Notes: a model not told the origin generated them from the sequence alone. Positions 42,156-53,125 are shown, counted from the first letter of the stretch. The stretch is 64,000 nt of DNA from Ascarosepion bandense (GCA_037127315.1 JBBBDQ010001942.1:1310103-1374102); one strand, 5' to 3'. Program-made: numbers and translations.

Positions 42156-42325
42156 TTTTGAGATGAGGTAGTATTTACATTATTCGGCCTACTGTCCCGA
42201 TCTTTGTCATATTTACAACATTTCGGCTGTTGTACGCTCCGGCCTTCTTCAGGTTATAGGAATGAAAGGTTTGGTTCGAAATTCCTAGCACCTGAAAAAG
42301 GCCGGAGCGTACAAATGTCGTAATC
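42156..42325. repeat. Inverted pair of PLE-type terminal motifs
   Basis: A minus-oriented motif (ACATTTCGGCTGTTGTACGC, GCCTTCTTCAGG) is followed by a plus-oriented partner (GCACCTGAAAAAGGCCGG, AGCGTACAAATGTCG) around a 40-bp centre. A degraded family 2 hammerhead relative (GAATCGGAGTTTCATGCAC, inverse) follows at about 42350-42405. Confidence 0.75.
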
Positions 42326-42420
42326 ATGGCAACAAACACGAGGAAAATAGTCCGATAGCACGAATCGGAGTTTCATGCACAAAAAGCAATACTCAGGTCT
42401 TGAGTATAAACTGACCGTTA

Positions 42421-42724
42421 CTTAATTTAAATTGCTGGTTATCGCAATGTTAGTGCAGTTATATATTATACTGGGATTACATCATTTTAGTTTTTAAAAT
42501 ATTTGATATATAAGAAAAACGGGTTTTGCAGATATGAGAAGCAATTATTATCTTAGAGTTGGGAATAAATTTTTATAACACATAAAGTATAAAGGTTTTT
42601 TAAAATCTTTAAAAATATTTTTAAAGATCTTTTTTAAAAAACAACAATCTATATTCTATTAAAATCTAATCTATGTAATTATCTTATCAGATTATTTAAT
42701 CATATAATTATCAAATCAGATAAG
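42421..42724. other. AT-rich, nothing recognised
   Basis: Contains a local inverted TTTTAAAATC/TTTTTAAAGAT cluster at 42596-42640. Confidence 0.35.
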
Positions 42725-44060
42725 ATGGGTAATTATTACAATATCGATGTGGATATGTACTATAACACCATTAACAAAGAAGTTAATAACTTAAAAATAA
42801 AAAAGGCACCTAACAACTGGAAAAATAACATCAATAGTGAAGTCAAAAATTCTGCAAATTCCACAGACAACATGCATTCATCACAGTTAAAGATTACAAG
42901 GAAATTTTCCTAAACAACCCTCAATACCGATTAATCAATCCTATGAAAAATGACAAAATCAGCAAAAGCATCCTTGAAAGAGCCTACAGATACACGAAAT
43001 ATGCTCTAGGAATTAACCAGTTGCATAAAACTGAAAAAGCCATAAAAAAAGCTTATAGGGTCATATAACTGAGGAAGACATAGAATAGCTTACTAAAATA
43101 AAAAGGAAGAATGAAAATACATTCATCTAATTTAATATTTGTGACTTTTACCCGTTTATCACTGAGAATCTGCTGTCTGATATAAAGTTAGTAATAAATA
43201 ACTATACTATTAGCGATCGCGGTATAAATATCATAAAGCAGGCACAGAAATATATGCTATTCCATAATGGTTAGCTGTGGACCAAAAAAACAAACAAACC
43301 ATTATTTAGTATTGATATGGGAGCGTTTGACTCATCCGAGGCACGTGTGCTGGTTAGAATTTTATTGTGGCAATTAAGATTTATTTTCGACATTAAAAAC
43401 ACCGATCTCTATAGAGCTGACGGTATAATTCTTCTCCGTAAAACAAGTTCACGGAACATAGACCGATTGAGAAAGTATTTGATAAAAAATTTAAAGATCA
43501 CGAGCTAATTATTACCACTATCACTAATGCTAACGTAATCAACTTTCTCGATGGAACCTTGAACTTGAATAATGATCGATAAAACCATAGTGATATAACC
43601 ATAGTTACGTCATCAAAAAATCAAGCCACTATCATATAATTTAGATAATTAGATAATTTTCATAAATCAGCCCAAGTTAGATTATCTACGAACCTCAACA
43701 ATAATGAAATGCAGTAAACAGAATTAAATATATATATATAGGCCTTAAAACAAAGCAACGATAATGTAAATTTAGAGCATTTAGGAAAAACAAAAATAAA
43801 AAGAAACACCGTAAGTGTCACATCATATGGTTTAACCCACCTTTTAATCGTCATATTCAAACGAAGACCGGAAGAATTTTTCTAAACTTAATTCCTAAGT
43901 ACTTCAATCATTCACCAACATGAAAAAAGATTTGAACAAAAATAATATTAAGATCAGCTATAGCTGCGTTAGTAATATCGATATCACAACATAATTTTAT
44001 ATTAATTAAATACATGCCAACCTACACAACAAAGGTAACTTTCTAAAAATAAATGCAACG
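42725..44060 (+). pseudogene. Penelope-like element 4, degraded RT region
   Basis: Frames shift repeatedly. At about 42865-42965 there is HAFITVKDYKEIF and YRLINPMKNDKISKSIL, a conserved N-terminal block of a PLE RT lineage different from PLE 1. At 43310-43500 there is IDMGAFDSSEARVLVRILLW and then LYRADGIILL. The family motif at that place is normally Tyr-x-Asp-Asp-Gly, and here one Asp is Ala. A VINFLDGTLNL block follows near 43540, and KISYSCVSNI near 43955. The endonuclease is not evident. Inactive. Confidence 0.75.
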
Positions 44061-44183
44061 GCCGATAAACAAGATCTGCCCCCTAAGTTTTCGTATGTCT
44101 GAAAGCATTGTATACCGAGTGACGCGATGCAGAAGGCGCTTATCTCCCTTTGGTAGAGGTAAGTCACGGAGGTCACTCTGACA

Positions 44184-44246
44184 ATCACTTCATGACGTCA
44201 CTTTATATCATGGGTCACAATATGAAGTGACGTCATGAAGTGGCTA
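44184..44246. repeat. Inverted repeat, 19-bp arms
   Basis: CACTTCATGACGTCACTTT at about 44186-44204 pairs with AAGTGACGTCATGAAGTG at about 44226-44243. Each arm has a CRE-like TGACGTCA palindrome. Confidence 0.75.
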
Positions 44247-45885
44247 GTTATTTTTCAGTTGGTAGACAGTAACTAAACGAGAAGCTTGCTTTCTTTTAAC
44301 CGGGGCCCAAATCTACCTCTCCCATCAGCTTGCAGGCTGAGGCTAAATCTTCCCCCACCCCCAGCAGTTACAATCACATGGTGCCGTTTTCATTTGGGAT
44401 GAATACGGCTCGTTTAAATCTGGAATCATATAAATGTCTTCACCAGGTTAGAAGTATCTTCAAACTATGTGTAAGATCTTCCCTTTTGTTCATTCTTATA
44501 CTTTGGTTTTAGGCAGATACATGTGATATAAATTTCTCCGCGAGAGACACTTGTATATAAGTTTAGTTTTTGTATGTCGTAGTATATAAAATCTCTCTGA
44601 GAACAAAGCATGTTTGTCATTTTTTTTCCCTTTTAGTCACTTCGATTCGTACCGTCCATGAGATAATGCTCATAACGGGAAAAAGCTTGTGGTGAAGAGG
44701 AAGTTATCTCTTTGGCAGCTTAAAACGGAATGACATAAATGTATTTCTGTGCATGCGATCGACGCAGATCTTCAGGTTGAAAAAACAGTTTAAAAGAAAT
44801 ATACATATATTGACCAATCAGAGAACAAGAAAAGTATATTTGAAAAGCGACCCTTTTTTTGACTTCCAAAAATAAATAAGTGTTGTATAATACCTTGGTC
44901 GGTGTGGAATAATATTGTGAATCATTTATGATTGCCAATGAAAATTACAGAATTTTGTCAAGAAGCGTATTTTGCAGAGGAATATGTCGCTGAGTACGAA
45001 AACACAGATGTCGAGCTAGGATTTTGTTTTGACTAGCGATGCTCAAAGGCATCAGCGCCAAAGATGCGATAAAATGCACCGGGAGTCTCATTAGATAACT
45101 TTTAAGTGACATCATCTGTCACAGAGAGTTAGTTTTAGAGCTTTACAGTCTAGAGTTGTCGCTTTGCAGACATTCTGTCATGCTGGCTAGCTGGCTGGCT
45201 GACTGGCTGGTTGGCGGCCTCGATTCGTGTGTAATTTCACTGAATCCGTCCCACCCACTTCACAATACGGCCAAATCACCGATGAAAAACAGATTAAAAA
45301 ATAATGGAATATCTTTATTTAAATATGAAATGTTGATGTCTGTCGATTTTATCAGTTGTGAAAAAGCAACTCATTTTGATTCACCTTAGGTCCGGTTTAT
45401 TTCGATTTATCTGATGAGGAAAAAAATGGTCGACATTCGGTTCGAGCAGATTTTCGAGCAGATGGAAAGTTTTTATGGCCCGACGTTTATGAGAAGAAAA
45501 CGAATAGATTGCAGTTTGTTTACGACGAAGAAGCAGAGGTTTATTCCCCGACGTTTTGATTCAAGCAGAATATACTCAGATGGAGTATACAACATAAGTA
45601 CGAGTGATTTTGTGCGTCTCTAGTCAGAGGAATCAATCTCGTGCTTCCCTCGACCATTTCAGGCAGACACTACTGACTTACCCTCTCGTGCTGTCTTCTC
45701 TATCGTTCCATTTTAAAGAACATTTCGTAAATCTAGACACAAAGAAGAAGACTCAGGAAACGAACATTTACACTTAGCGGTTACATCAAAGACATCAACG
45801 ACTATAACTACAACCCCGTTCCACTATATACACAATTATCTCGTAAAATTTCAATATGTTACTGCCTTCACGGAAGTGCGTTGTG
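44247..45885. other. No recognised gene or element
   Basis: About 1.6 kb of less AT-rich sequence with several open frames of 60-77 codons but no recognisable family. It might be the leader or LTR of an unknown retroelement; I cannot support that. Confidence 0.4.
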
Positions 45886-46172
45886 GTGCAGTGGATATCG
45901 GCTTGGAAAGAGAAATCGAAGAACCGAGTTCGAATTCCAGTTGAATTTGTTGCATTCACTTACGCGCAAAGACCCGTGGGAAAGGTATTAATCCATCTCT
46001 TCCTTCCGGCTGTGGATCAAATAACAGGATAGATTGAGTTCTGTAGCCTTGGTTAGCAACCAGTCTACTACAGAAAGTAATGGCAACTTACTGAGGGAAA
46101 AATCTTCTGCCCAGTTAGTCATGTCTCGAAAGTGTGTATCAAGTATGGCACTTAACTGATTGACTGACTGCC
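45886..46172 (+). mobile_element. tRNA-derived SINE family B
   Basis: Head GTGGTGCAGTGGATATCGGC with GAGTTCGAATTCCAG. Body as in other copies, with a shortened palindrome (GTCTCGAAAGTGTG) and a 3' end ACTGATTGACTGACTG. Confidence 0.9.
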
Positions 46173-46744
46173 TTCACACATTCAACAAACTAAAGTCTTT
46201 TTATGAATCTTGTACCAGATAAAAAACAATGATAAACTTTTCTAATCAACCTTTACCATCATATGAACATTACTCATTATTACTTTTATACATTTCTTAT
46301 GGTATACTAAATTAAACAAAGCCAAACCACATCAAATCTAATTGCTAATAAACATACCTGGTCCACCATAATTTAATGGGAGAATAAATCTTTCTTCTCT
46401 TGCTCTCCTCTCATTACACGATCTAGCATCTTTTCTGGCAAATATGTTATATTTTATTTGGTTCCATAAAAATCCTTGAAAATGTCATTTCTACCATCAT
46501 CAAATGACATTAAGCAATATAAACTGCAAAAGCAGCATTGTTCTCTCTAAAATATTTCTAGCAATTAAAGAATAGCAATAAGAATTCTTTTATTGCATGA
46601 TGGCAAAAGACAAATCGTATAAGGGGAAAGGAAATAGATGCAACATGCCTTTCTGAAGATCTTAGAATACTTAATCTTAGCTTATTAAACAAGAGAAATA
46701 AATTGATTACATGTAGACATAAAAATAAGTATAGAAGTTTATAT
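46173..46744. other. AT-rich, nothing recognised
   Basis: No family resemblance or RNA motif was seen. Confidence 0.4.
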
Positions 46745-46747
46745 ATA

Positions 46748-47473
46748 TCTAAACTTATTTATAAATGGAACTTTGTTTGTGTGTGTGTGTCTGTGTGTGT
46801 GTGTATGTGTGTGTGTGTGCGTTACCTATACACTCCGAAACGGCTGAACCGATTTTCTTAAAAATTTACACAGTTGTACTATAAGCGTCTGCGTGTGTTC
46901 TTAGCTAGGTTTTGTGTCGAGGTACCCCCGATAAATATCGAAAATCGATAATCAAAAAAATCGGGTTATCGAAGGAATGGTCCGATTTTAGTTAAATTTG
47001 ATACACTCATAGACAAAGACATAAGAAACGATATTCAGAAGTTTCAAGGTTGCAGTTTTTACAATAGTGCAGAAAATCGATAATTTATATATATAAAAGG
47101 CAAGATGTTTGTGTGTATGTCTGTTTATCTGCCTGTATGTCTGTATTTTTTTCAGCTCTTTTATTTTAGTTTTTGCTTCTGGTTTGGCTCTAAGTAGGTA
47201 TAATTGTAGTTCTTAGTCTCAGCCATGTTACCATTTACTCAGAGGACTTATTTAGCCTTCAAAATTCAGTTTACAATGAAAAAAACTTATTTGATATCAA
47301 TATAAGGAAATCAAAATTTGACTTACATCCATTAATCTTTCTTTCAGTCTACTGGAAACAATTAATACTTTTTAGTCTTTCGTACCAACGACCAAAGAGT
47401 CTGAGCTCCAGGACCATGGATTAGTTTTAAAGCTTTCATTACACTCGAGCAACGCCGGGCTATACTTCTAGTA
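46748..47473 (-). mobile_element. Dispersed repeat U, copy 2
   Basis: Inverse of copy 1. It starts CTAAACTTATTTATAAATGG, has a (TG)n run, TTTTGTGTCGAGGTACCCCC and ends CGGGCTATACTTCTAGTA. No coding region. Confidence 0.9.
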
Positions 47474-47489
47474 TATATATATTTACACG

Positions 47490-47662
47490 CAATTAATGTA
47501 GAGAAGTTTGTCACTTACTGAGCAGTTTTATTTCATTAAAGCTGAAAAAGCAAATAACCCTGAAGATTAATGAAATTACAATAATGCCTTCATGAAACTT
47601 CAAAGTTGACATGACTGAAATAACACTGCCCAGCCAAGTGACAAACTTCTCCACATTATTTC
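47490..47662. repeat. Short inverted-repeat element, related block at 48228
   Basis: AATGTAGAGAAGTTTGTCACT at about 47493 pairs with GTGACAAACTTCTCCACATT at about 47640. The same sequence occurs at about 48230 (ACGTAGAGAAGTTTGTCACT). Both are followed by GAGCAG and a CTGAAGATTAATGAAA- or GAAGATTTCATTATGA-type segment, so a PLE-terminal relationship is possible. Confidence 0.55.
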
Positions 47663-47737
47663 TATTAAGGCTCTCTCGCTATCTAGATATCGAGCACTTT
47701 ATGACCCAAAATCAGCCCGCCTAAAATGCCTGCCTAC

Positions 47738-48048
47738 TAGTCAGTCAGTTAAGTGCCATATGTGATACACGCTTGGACGATCATGTCTCGAAAGAGACAT
47801 AACTGACTGGTCAGAAGATTATCCCGCAGTAGGTTGGCATTACTTTCTGTGGTAGATTGGTTGCTGATCAAGGCTATAGAATCCAATCCGTCCTATTATT
47901 TAACCCATAAATGGAGGGAAGAGACGGATTAATACCTTTTCCAAGGGTATTTGTGCGTAAGTAAATGCAAGGAATTCGACTGGAATTCGATCTCGGCTCC
48001 CCGATTTCTCGTTCCGAGCTGATATCCTCTGCACCGCAACACACATCT
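47738..48048 (-). mobile_element. tRNA-derived SINE family B, full-length
   Basis: Minus-strand copy from GTCAGTCAGTTAAGTGCC to the head ending ACCGCAACACACAT. Box B-like sequence is read inverse as AATTCGATCTCGG. Confidence 0.9.
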
Positions 48049-48104
48049 TACCAGTAAACTACAGAAAAAACAATTTTGACACTAAGCATAGTTACAGTTT
48101 AACA

Positions 48105-48105
48105 C

Positions 48106-48155
<50 letters not shown>
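48105..48155. repeat. (TA)n(TG)n compound microsatellite
   Basis: TA run, ATGTATG, then a TG run. Confidence 0.95.
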
Positions 48156-48156
<1 letters not shown>

Positions 48157-48689
48157 TGTTGTGATGACGCTTAGGATTTTTGTAGTAAATTGCTCGATAT
48201 CGAAGCAGAGATGGAGCGTTAATAGAATTAACGTAGAGAAGTTTGTCACTTAGCTGAGCAGAGTCATGCCGACTTCGAAGATTTCATTATGATGTCCTCA
48301 CTCGTCAGGGTTTATCTTTGAAATTACTGTTGTGTCCCGGTTTTATTCTTATTTATGTGAGACTTGGTGTAATTTAATATTATGGTATGTCAGTGCGTCT
48401 TCAAGTGGTAAATTGCTTTTGTTGCTTTGATTTCTTATAATGCTGCATTATTTGCAGATGGTTGATTTTCTTTTTATTTTATTGTTTTAATTTCCTATTA
48501 GCGCGCGTGTATGGGTGTCCGCTTCATTGCTTTATTCATGCGCTTTATGTTAAACTTAAAAACAAAATTCATTCTTACATGAAATAATAGTTATATCTTT
48601 TATTGCATCTAAGAATGAATTTAACACACAGACACACACACACACGTGTATATATATATATATATTGTGTGTATTTTGGCAGCATTTTT
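48156..48689. other. No gene recognised
   Basis: Carries the third copy of the GAGAAGTTTGTCACT block near 48235, then unrecognised sequence and a short (CA)n at 48626-48645. Confidence 0.4.
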
Positions 48690-49178
48690 TCATTAACACA
48701 GGTTTCATTGAATAATATAGACAAGTTCTGTCTATTTATTTTGTGTAAGATCCTTTCGTATGATCTGATTAGCTTGATAGTGTTGTCATGGAAAGACGAC
48801 AAGAAATCGCAATAATTGTTGATTTTTTTTATCAGGTCTGAGCTTTCGGCTTACATAAGCCATTATCAAAGGATGAACCCACTACTACAATTCCTTCTCG
48901 GCCTGCAGCCACGTGCGACGCAAAAAATGGATTTGTTTAATTTTCTCTGTATAACTCCACTCTGTTAATAATTTAAATGTTCTATGTTCACTGAATATTA
49001 AATGATGATCCTTTGATAATGGCTTATGTAAGCTGAAAACTCAGACCTGATAAAAAAATCAACAATTATTGCGATTTCTTCTCGTCTTTCCATGACAACA
49101 CAATCAAGTTAATCAGATCATACGAACGGATCTTACACAAAATAGACAGAACTTGTCTATATTATTCAATGAAACCTG

Positions 49179-49190
<12 letters not shown>
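48690..49190. repeat. Inverted pair of PLE 3' termini, about 180-bp arms
   Basis: The left arm (48690-48870) and right arm (49006-49190) are inverted copies of the 3' end of PLE 2 (35090-35275). Shared blocks are GATTTTTTTTATCAGGTCTG, AGCTTTCGGCTTACATAAGC and TTCATTGAATAATATAGACA. The 135-bp centre is unrecognised. Each arm holds a GGCTTA/TAAGCC hairpin directly before GAAA, a degenerate hammerhead-like layout. Confidence 0.85.

Positions 49191-49223
<33 letters not shown>
49175..49223. repeat. (TA)n microsatellite
   Basis: TA run between the PLE terminus and the RTE copy. Confidence 0.95.
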
Positions 49224-49226
<3 letters not shown>

Positions 49227-49379
49227 AGTTTCATTAAAAATGACAGGCAAAATATTATGGTTAGTTTTTTATGTAGTTTTTCATGTGATCTTTTTTTTTT
49301 CTTTTCAGGACATAAATTTTCTTGATCCACCAAATTTCGTAAATAATTTTATCGAACATGAATTCAGCATATATACAAA

Positions 49380-50300
49380 GATTGAAAGGGTCGTAAGACA
49401 AGGATGTGTCTTTTCACCGGATCTATTCAACCTGTACAGCAAGACTATTCTGAGAACCCTAGAAGTTATGCCAGGATTCGTCATCGAAGGCCACATTTTA
49501 AAAAATACAAGGTGCGCAGATGATACAGTGCTGATAGCAGACACAAAAAGGAAACTACAACACCTCCTACAGAGGGTAGCTGAAGAGAGTGACAAGAAAG
49601 GACTACAAATAAACTGCAAGAAAACCAAATGCATGCTCATCTGCAAAAAGGGTAGTCCAAAATGCCAAATACAAGTGGGGAATACTAAAATCAAGCAGAT
49701 ACAAAAATTTAAATACCTGGGAAGTGATTTAACAGAAAACGGAAACTGCGACAAAGAGATCCGAAGGCGAATTGGCATGGCGAAGGAAGCATTCCAGAAG
49801 TTGAGTAAAGTATTAAGAAACAGGAAAATTTCGCTAGAAACAAAGAAGAGAGTACTGGATTGCTATGTGATATCAGTTCTTCAATATGGCAGTGAATGCT
49901 GGACAATATCATCGAAGATGAAGGAAAATCTTGAAGCAACTGAAATGTGGTTCTACAGAAGGATGTTGCGAATATCATGGATCGAGCATGTGAGCTGAGG
50001 TTTTGGAAAGGATGGAAACGAAAAAGAAATTAATACTGAGCATCAAGAAGAGACAGCTGAAGTTCCTGAGACATGCAATGAGGAAAGAGGGCTTGGAGAA
50101 CCTGATACTAAAAGGCCAGATAGAGGGGAAAAGAAACAGGGGAAAGCAGCGGAAAACATATTTGAAGAGTCTGATCAGGTGGATGACGGAACGATGGTTG
50201 TATGGTGCAACAGGAGAAAGCGTTCTAAGAGCAACCAGGGATAGGGAGATGTGGAAAGCCATGATCGCCTATGTCCTGAAAGCCCTGGGCACATAAAAAA
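49380..50300 (+). pseudogene. RTE-type LINE reverse transcriptase, C-terminal part
   Basis: The best RT segment of this family. It shows RQGCVFSPDLFNLY (RT motif B region), RCADDTVLIADT (motif C, where the usual Tyr before Ala-Asp-Asp is Cys), then GLQINCKKTKCM, FKYLGSDLT, IRRRIGMAKEAFQKLS, RKISLETKKRVLDCYV, LQYGSECWTISSK and FYRRMLRISWIEHVS. About five bases are missing near 49993 compared with sister copies, which shifts the frame. The remainder continues in another frame at 50003-50296 to AYVLKALGT. The upstream endonuclease and first RT motifs are absent. In a live RTE this enzyme performs target-primed reverse transcription. Confidence 0.88.
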
Positions 50301-50604
50301 GAAGAAAATACAACTACGAAATTAATCCGAAAGACTCACGCTGCATCTCTCAGAACAGAGTTCAGTTCGAACTCTTTTAAGCACACAGAGACACCTACCA
50401 AACCCTCAACTTACTTGTTGATATCGTAAATATCAGAGCATAATCCACGCACAAAAGAAGACTAAGAATAATGGAAGCATGATTAATAAAAAGTAAAAAC
50501 CCAACACTCAGTTATATCAACTACGAACACGCTAACAACATGCTTACCGTGTTCGGAACATAAAATCGACACACTACTGTACAAACATACATAAAACTAC
50601 ATGC
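50301..50604. other. No recognised feature
   Basis: Sequence between two RTE copies. A poly(A)-like GAAGAAAATACA follows the first copy. Nothing else was recognised. Confidence 0.35.
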
Positions 50605-51150
50605 ATTCTTTTAGGCGTAAAATAAAGGACGCGTTCCAGAAGATGAGCAAGATACTAACACACAGGAAGATCTCAATAGAAACGAAGAAAAGAGTGCTAG
50701 ACTGCTACGTGATGTCAGTTCTTCAGTACGGCTGTGAATGCTGGACAATATCATCGAAAATGAGGACAAAACTGGAAGTGGCCGAAATGTGGCTCTACAG
50801 AAGGATGCTACGGATATCGTGGACTGAGCATACAAGCAACGACGAAGTGTTAGAAAGAATGGCAACAAAAAGGAAATTGATACTGAGCATCAGGAAGAGA
50901 CAACTGAAGTTCCTGGGACATGCAATGAGAAAGGAGAGCCTGGAGAACCTGATACTGACTGGTCAGATAGAAGGAAGGAGAGACAGAGGAAGGCAGCGGA
51001 TAACATATCTGCAGAGTCTGATCAGGTGGATGACGGAACGGGGGTTGCCAGGAGCAACAGGAGCAAACATACTAAGAGCCACAAAGGATAGGGAGACGTG
51101 GAGATCCATGATCGCCTACGTCCTGAAGGGACAGGGCACATAGAAGAAGA
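50605..51150 (+). pseudogene. RTE-type LINE C-terminus, open to its stop (about 180 codons)
   Basis: A 5'-truncated copy whose reading frame is open over its whole length. It shows AFQKMSKILTHRKI, CYVMSVLQYGCECWTIS, AEMWLYRRMLRISWTEH, LSIRKRQLKFLGHAMRK, LTGQIEGRRDRGRQR and RETWRSMIAYVLKGQGT, ending at TAG in an AGAAGAAGAAG tail. The lack of disruptions suggests it is among the youngest LINE insertions here. It cannot be functional because the catalytic RT motifs and endonuclease are missing. Confidence 0.88.
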
Positions 51151-51367
51151 AGAAGAATGGGTGAAAGTATATCCGAAAGTGCTCGGATAACAAAACGGTT
51201 TGAAAATTTTTGTACAATTTATGCCCCCTGCCAAAACATAAAAAAAAAAAAATCATAAGATCACATGAAAAATTACATAAAAAGATTAAACATAATAACT
51301 TGTCTTACATTTTAATGAAATCTGCATAAAAGAGAGATTAATGCATATATATATATATATATATATA
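51151..51367. other. No recognised feature; ends in (TA)n
   Basis: AT-rich with an A-run at 51239-51253 and (TA)n at 51343-51368. Confidence 0.35.
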
Positions 51368-51537
51368 TCCCAGAGGTAGAATCGCCGACTGACGCCAACT
51401 CGGTCGTGTTTCAATCCTGGGTTAAAAAGCAATCGGAGTCTAACCGTACTGATGAGCGGAACAGATCTGTCTACGGATGACTATATATATATATGGAGGA
51501 ATGGTAGACTTAAAAAATCAGTAGCTACTCAGGCATA

Positions 51538-51779
51538 TTTAGTGTATCGAGGCAGCAGATAATTTTCTAAACATATACTGTTAAATATAAGAGAAAATGG
51601 AAGTCTATTATGTTTAGTCATGAGCCGTTCTAAACATCGTATTTTGGCTTTAATTTCAGGTGAAAATAAAGACAAAATTCTCCAACATTTGGATAATTTT
51701 TTATTAAGTTAGTTCTAAGCTTTCGGCTCACATGTATATGTTTAGAAAATTATCTTCTGCCTCGATACACTAAATATAT
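51538..51779. mobile_element. Inverted-repeat insert inside unit 2
   Basis: About 40-bp inverted repeats (TTTAGTGTATCGAGGCAGCA at the left, TGCCTCGATACACTAAATAT at the right). The interior contains TTCTAAGCTTTCGGCTCACA, the PLE 2 terminal block. It replaces the tRNA-like part of the unit. Confidence 0.75.
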
Positions 51780-51780
51780 A

Positions 51781-51824
51781 CTGATGAGCTGTGATACAGC
51801 GAAACAGATCTGTCTGCGGATGAC
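51781..51824 (+). ncRNA. Hammerhead ribozyme, core intact, stem I broken
   Basis: CTGATGA, stem II GCTGTGATACAGC, GAAA, ACAGATCTGT and GTC are identical to copy A. The 5' strand of stem I has been replaced by the insert (TAAATATATA), so stem I cannot form. Confidence 0.8.
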
Positions 51825-52104
51825 TATTTACGCTCTCACACCCTGATTGAGCACTTTGGAAGAATGGTAGACATTGAAAAACAGTAGCTACTCTGGCATG
51901 TACGCATCGCTCATTCAGTAATGAATTAGAGCTCTCTGGCTACTGGGCGGGTATAATGATAATATACACGCTAAAAAGTCTGCTTTCTTCTACCGAGCGC
52001 CCATAGCCCAGAGGTAGAATCGCCGACTAACGCCAATTCGGTTGGGTTTCAATCTTGGGTTAAAATCAATCGGAGTCTAACCGTACTGATGAGCTGCGGA
52101 TGAC

Positions 52105-52105
<1 letters not shown>

Positions 52106-52151
<46 letters not shown>
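52106..52151. repeat. (GATA)n microsatellite
   Basis: About eleven GATA units directly after the hammerhead end of unit 3. Confidence 0.95.
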
Positions 52152-52314
52152 TTGGAGGAATGGTAGACTTAAAAAACAGTAGCTACTCAAGCATCTACGC
52201 ATTGTTCATTCAGTAATGAATTTGAGCACTCTCAGCTACTGGCTTATGTTTACATTGTATATAACACGCTGAAGTCTGCATTTCACTATCGAGCGCCCAT
52301 GTTGTCAAATATGA

Positions 52315-52985
52315 GTTCTCTTTTTTTTTTAATCGTTTCACCCCAAGCAATGCGGTAACGCCACTGATGCGCAGGGGGCTACATAAGAGTAAAAGATTAG
52401 ATAGGAGGAGAATAAAGACAAACCAGTTACAGGGAGTGTCAGAGAAAGGGGCAAGAGAAGGATGGGAATACAGGTGTGACGACAGTTGCAAAGGTGGAGA
52501 AAAAGGAAAAAGTATACAGGGTGATGTAGAAAAAACTGGAGTCAAGCGGTTAAGAAATGTGTATTGACATTGCATTTAAATTCCTAGAGGTTGTAGTCAT
52601 CAGGAAAGCAAGTATACGGAAGTGAGTTTCACAGGCGGGAAGTGCGAGAAAAGAAGCTACTGGAGTAGAATTGTCAGCTGCATTTGGTTTATCTAACTGT
52701 GAATAGGTGGGACCCAGTTGCCAGTCTGGTTGCACGAGTAAACTCATGTGGCAGGGGCACCAGTTACTTCAGTTCGTCGCAGAAGCCATGGAAGTATTTA
52801 TAGAACAGAGAGAGGGAAGCCACATCCCGTCGGTGAGAAAGTGGCTGGATTCGAACCACCAAGTCGGTACCTATCACATTACTTATTCTTCTTTGGAGCC
52901 TGTCGAGAAAACTGAGATGAACAGCGGGGGCACCCGACCATATATGACAGCAATATTCCATGCACAGACGGATGGTTGACTGGCC
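52315..52985 (-). mobile_element. LINE family A 3' fragment
   Basis: Minus-strand copy with a poly(T) at 52321-52330, TTTCACCCCAAGCAATGC and an ORF2 C-terminus traceable to 52961 (MEYCCHIWSGAPAVHLS, LDRLQRRISNVIGTD). Frame broken in the HRR-type region. Confidence 0.85.
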
Positions 52986-53125
52986 TATATTTCTTTTTTC
53001 AAATCATTCACCACATGAAAGGCGATAAAGCCACTAAGATGCAAGGTGTGAGTGACACAAACTGAACTAAACGTTATTAGAAAGAAAGGATAACAAAAGA
53101 GTATTATTCAAAATGACAGAAAATG
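52986..53125 (-). mobile_element. Second LINE 3' terminus, divergent
   Basis: + strand TTCAAATCATTCACCACATG and AAAGGCGATAAAGCCACTAA resemble the family A 3' UTR at lower identity. Confidence 0.5.

Larger units (their letters stand above)
51368..52310 (+). mobile_element. Head-to-tail array of the tRNA-like/hammerhead element (family H)
   Basis: At least three consecutive units. Unit 1 (51368-51481) runs from box A to a hammerhead lacking stem II. Unit 2 begins with GGAGGAATGGTAGACTTAAA at about 51494, is interrupted by an inverted-repeat insert (51538-51779), and ends with an intact catalytic half at 51781-51824. Unit 3 runs to 52104 with a full tRNA-like head and a hammerhead shortened by internal deletion. 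A (GATA)n run follows, then unit 4 (52152-52310), truncated by a LINE. The distance between CTGATGA motifs of units 2 and 3 is 305 bp, the monomer length. Confidence 0.85.

Noticed and set aside
45156..45623. Host coding exons in 44.2-45.9 kb
   Set aside because: Open frames are short (up to 77 codons), with no known domain and no consistent splice sites.
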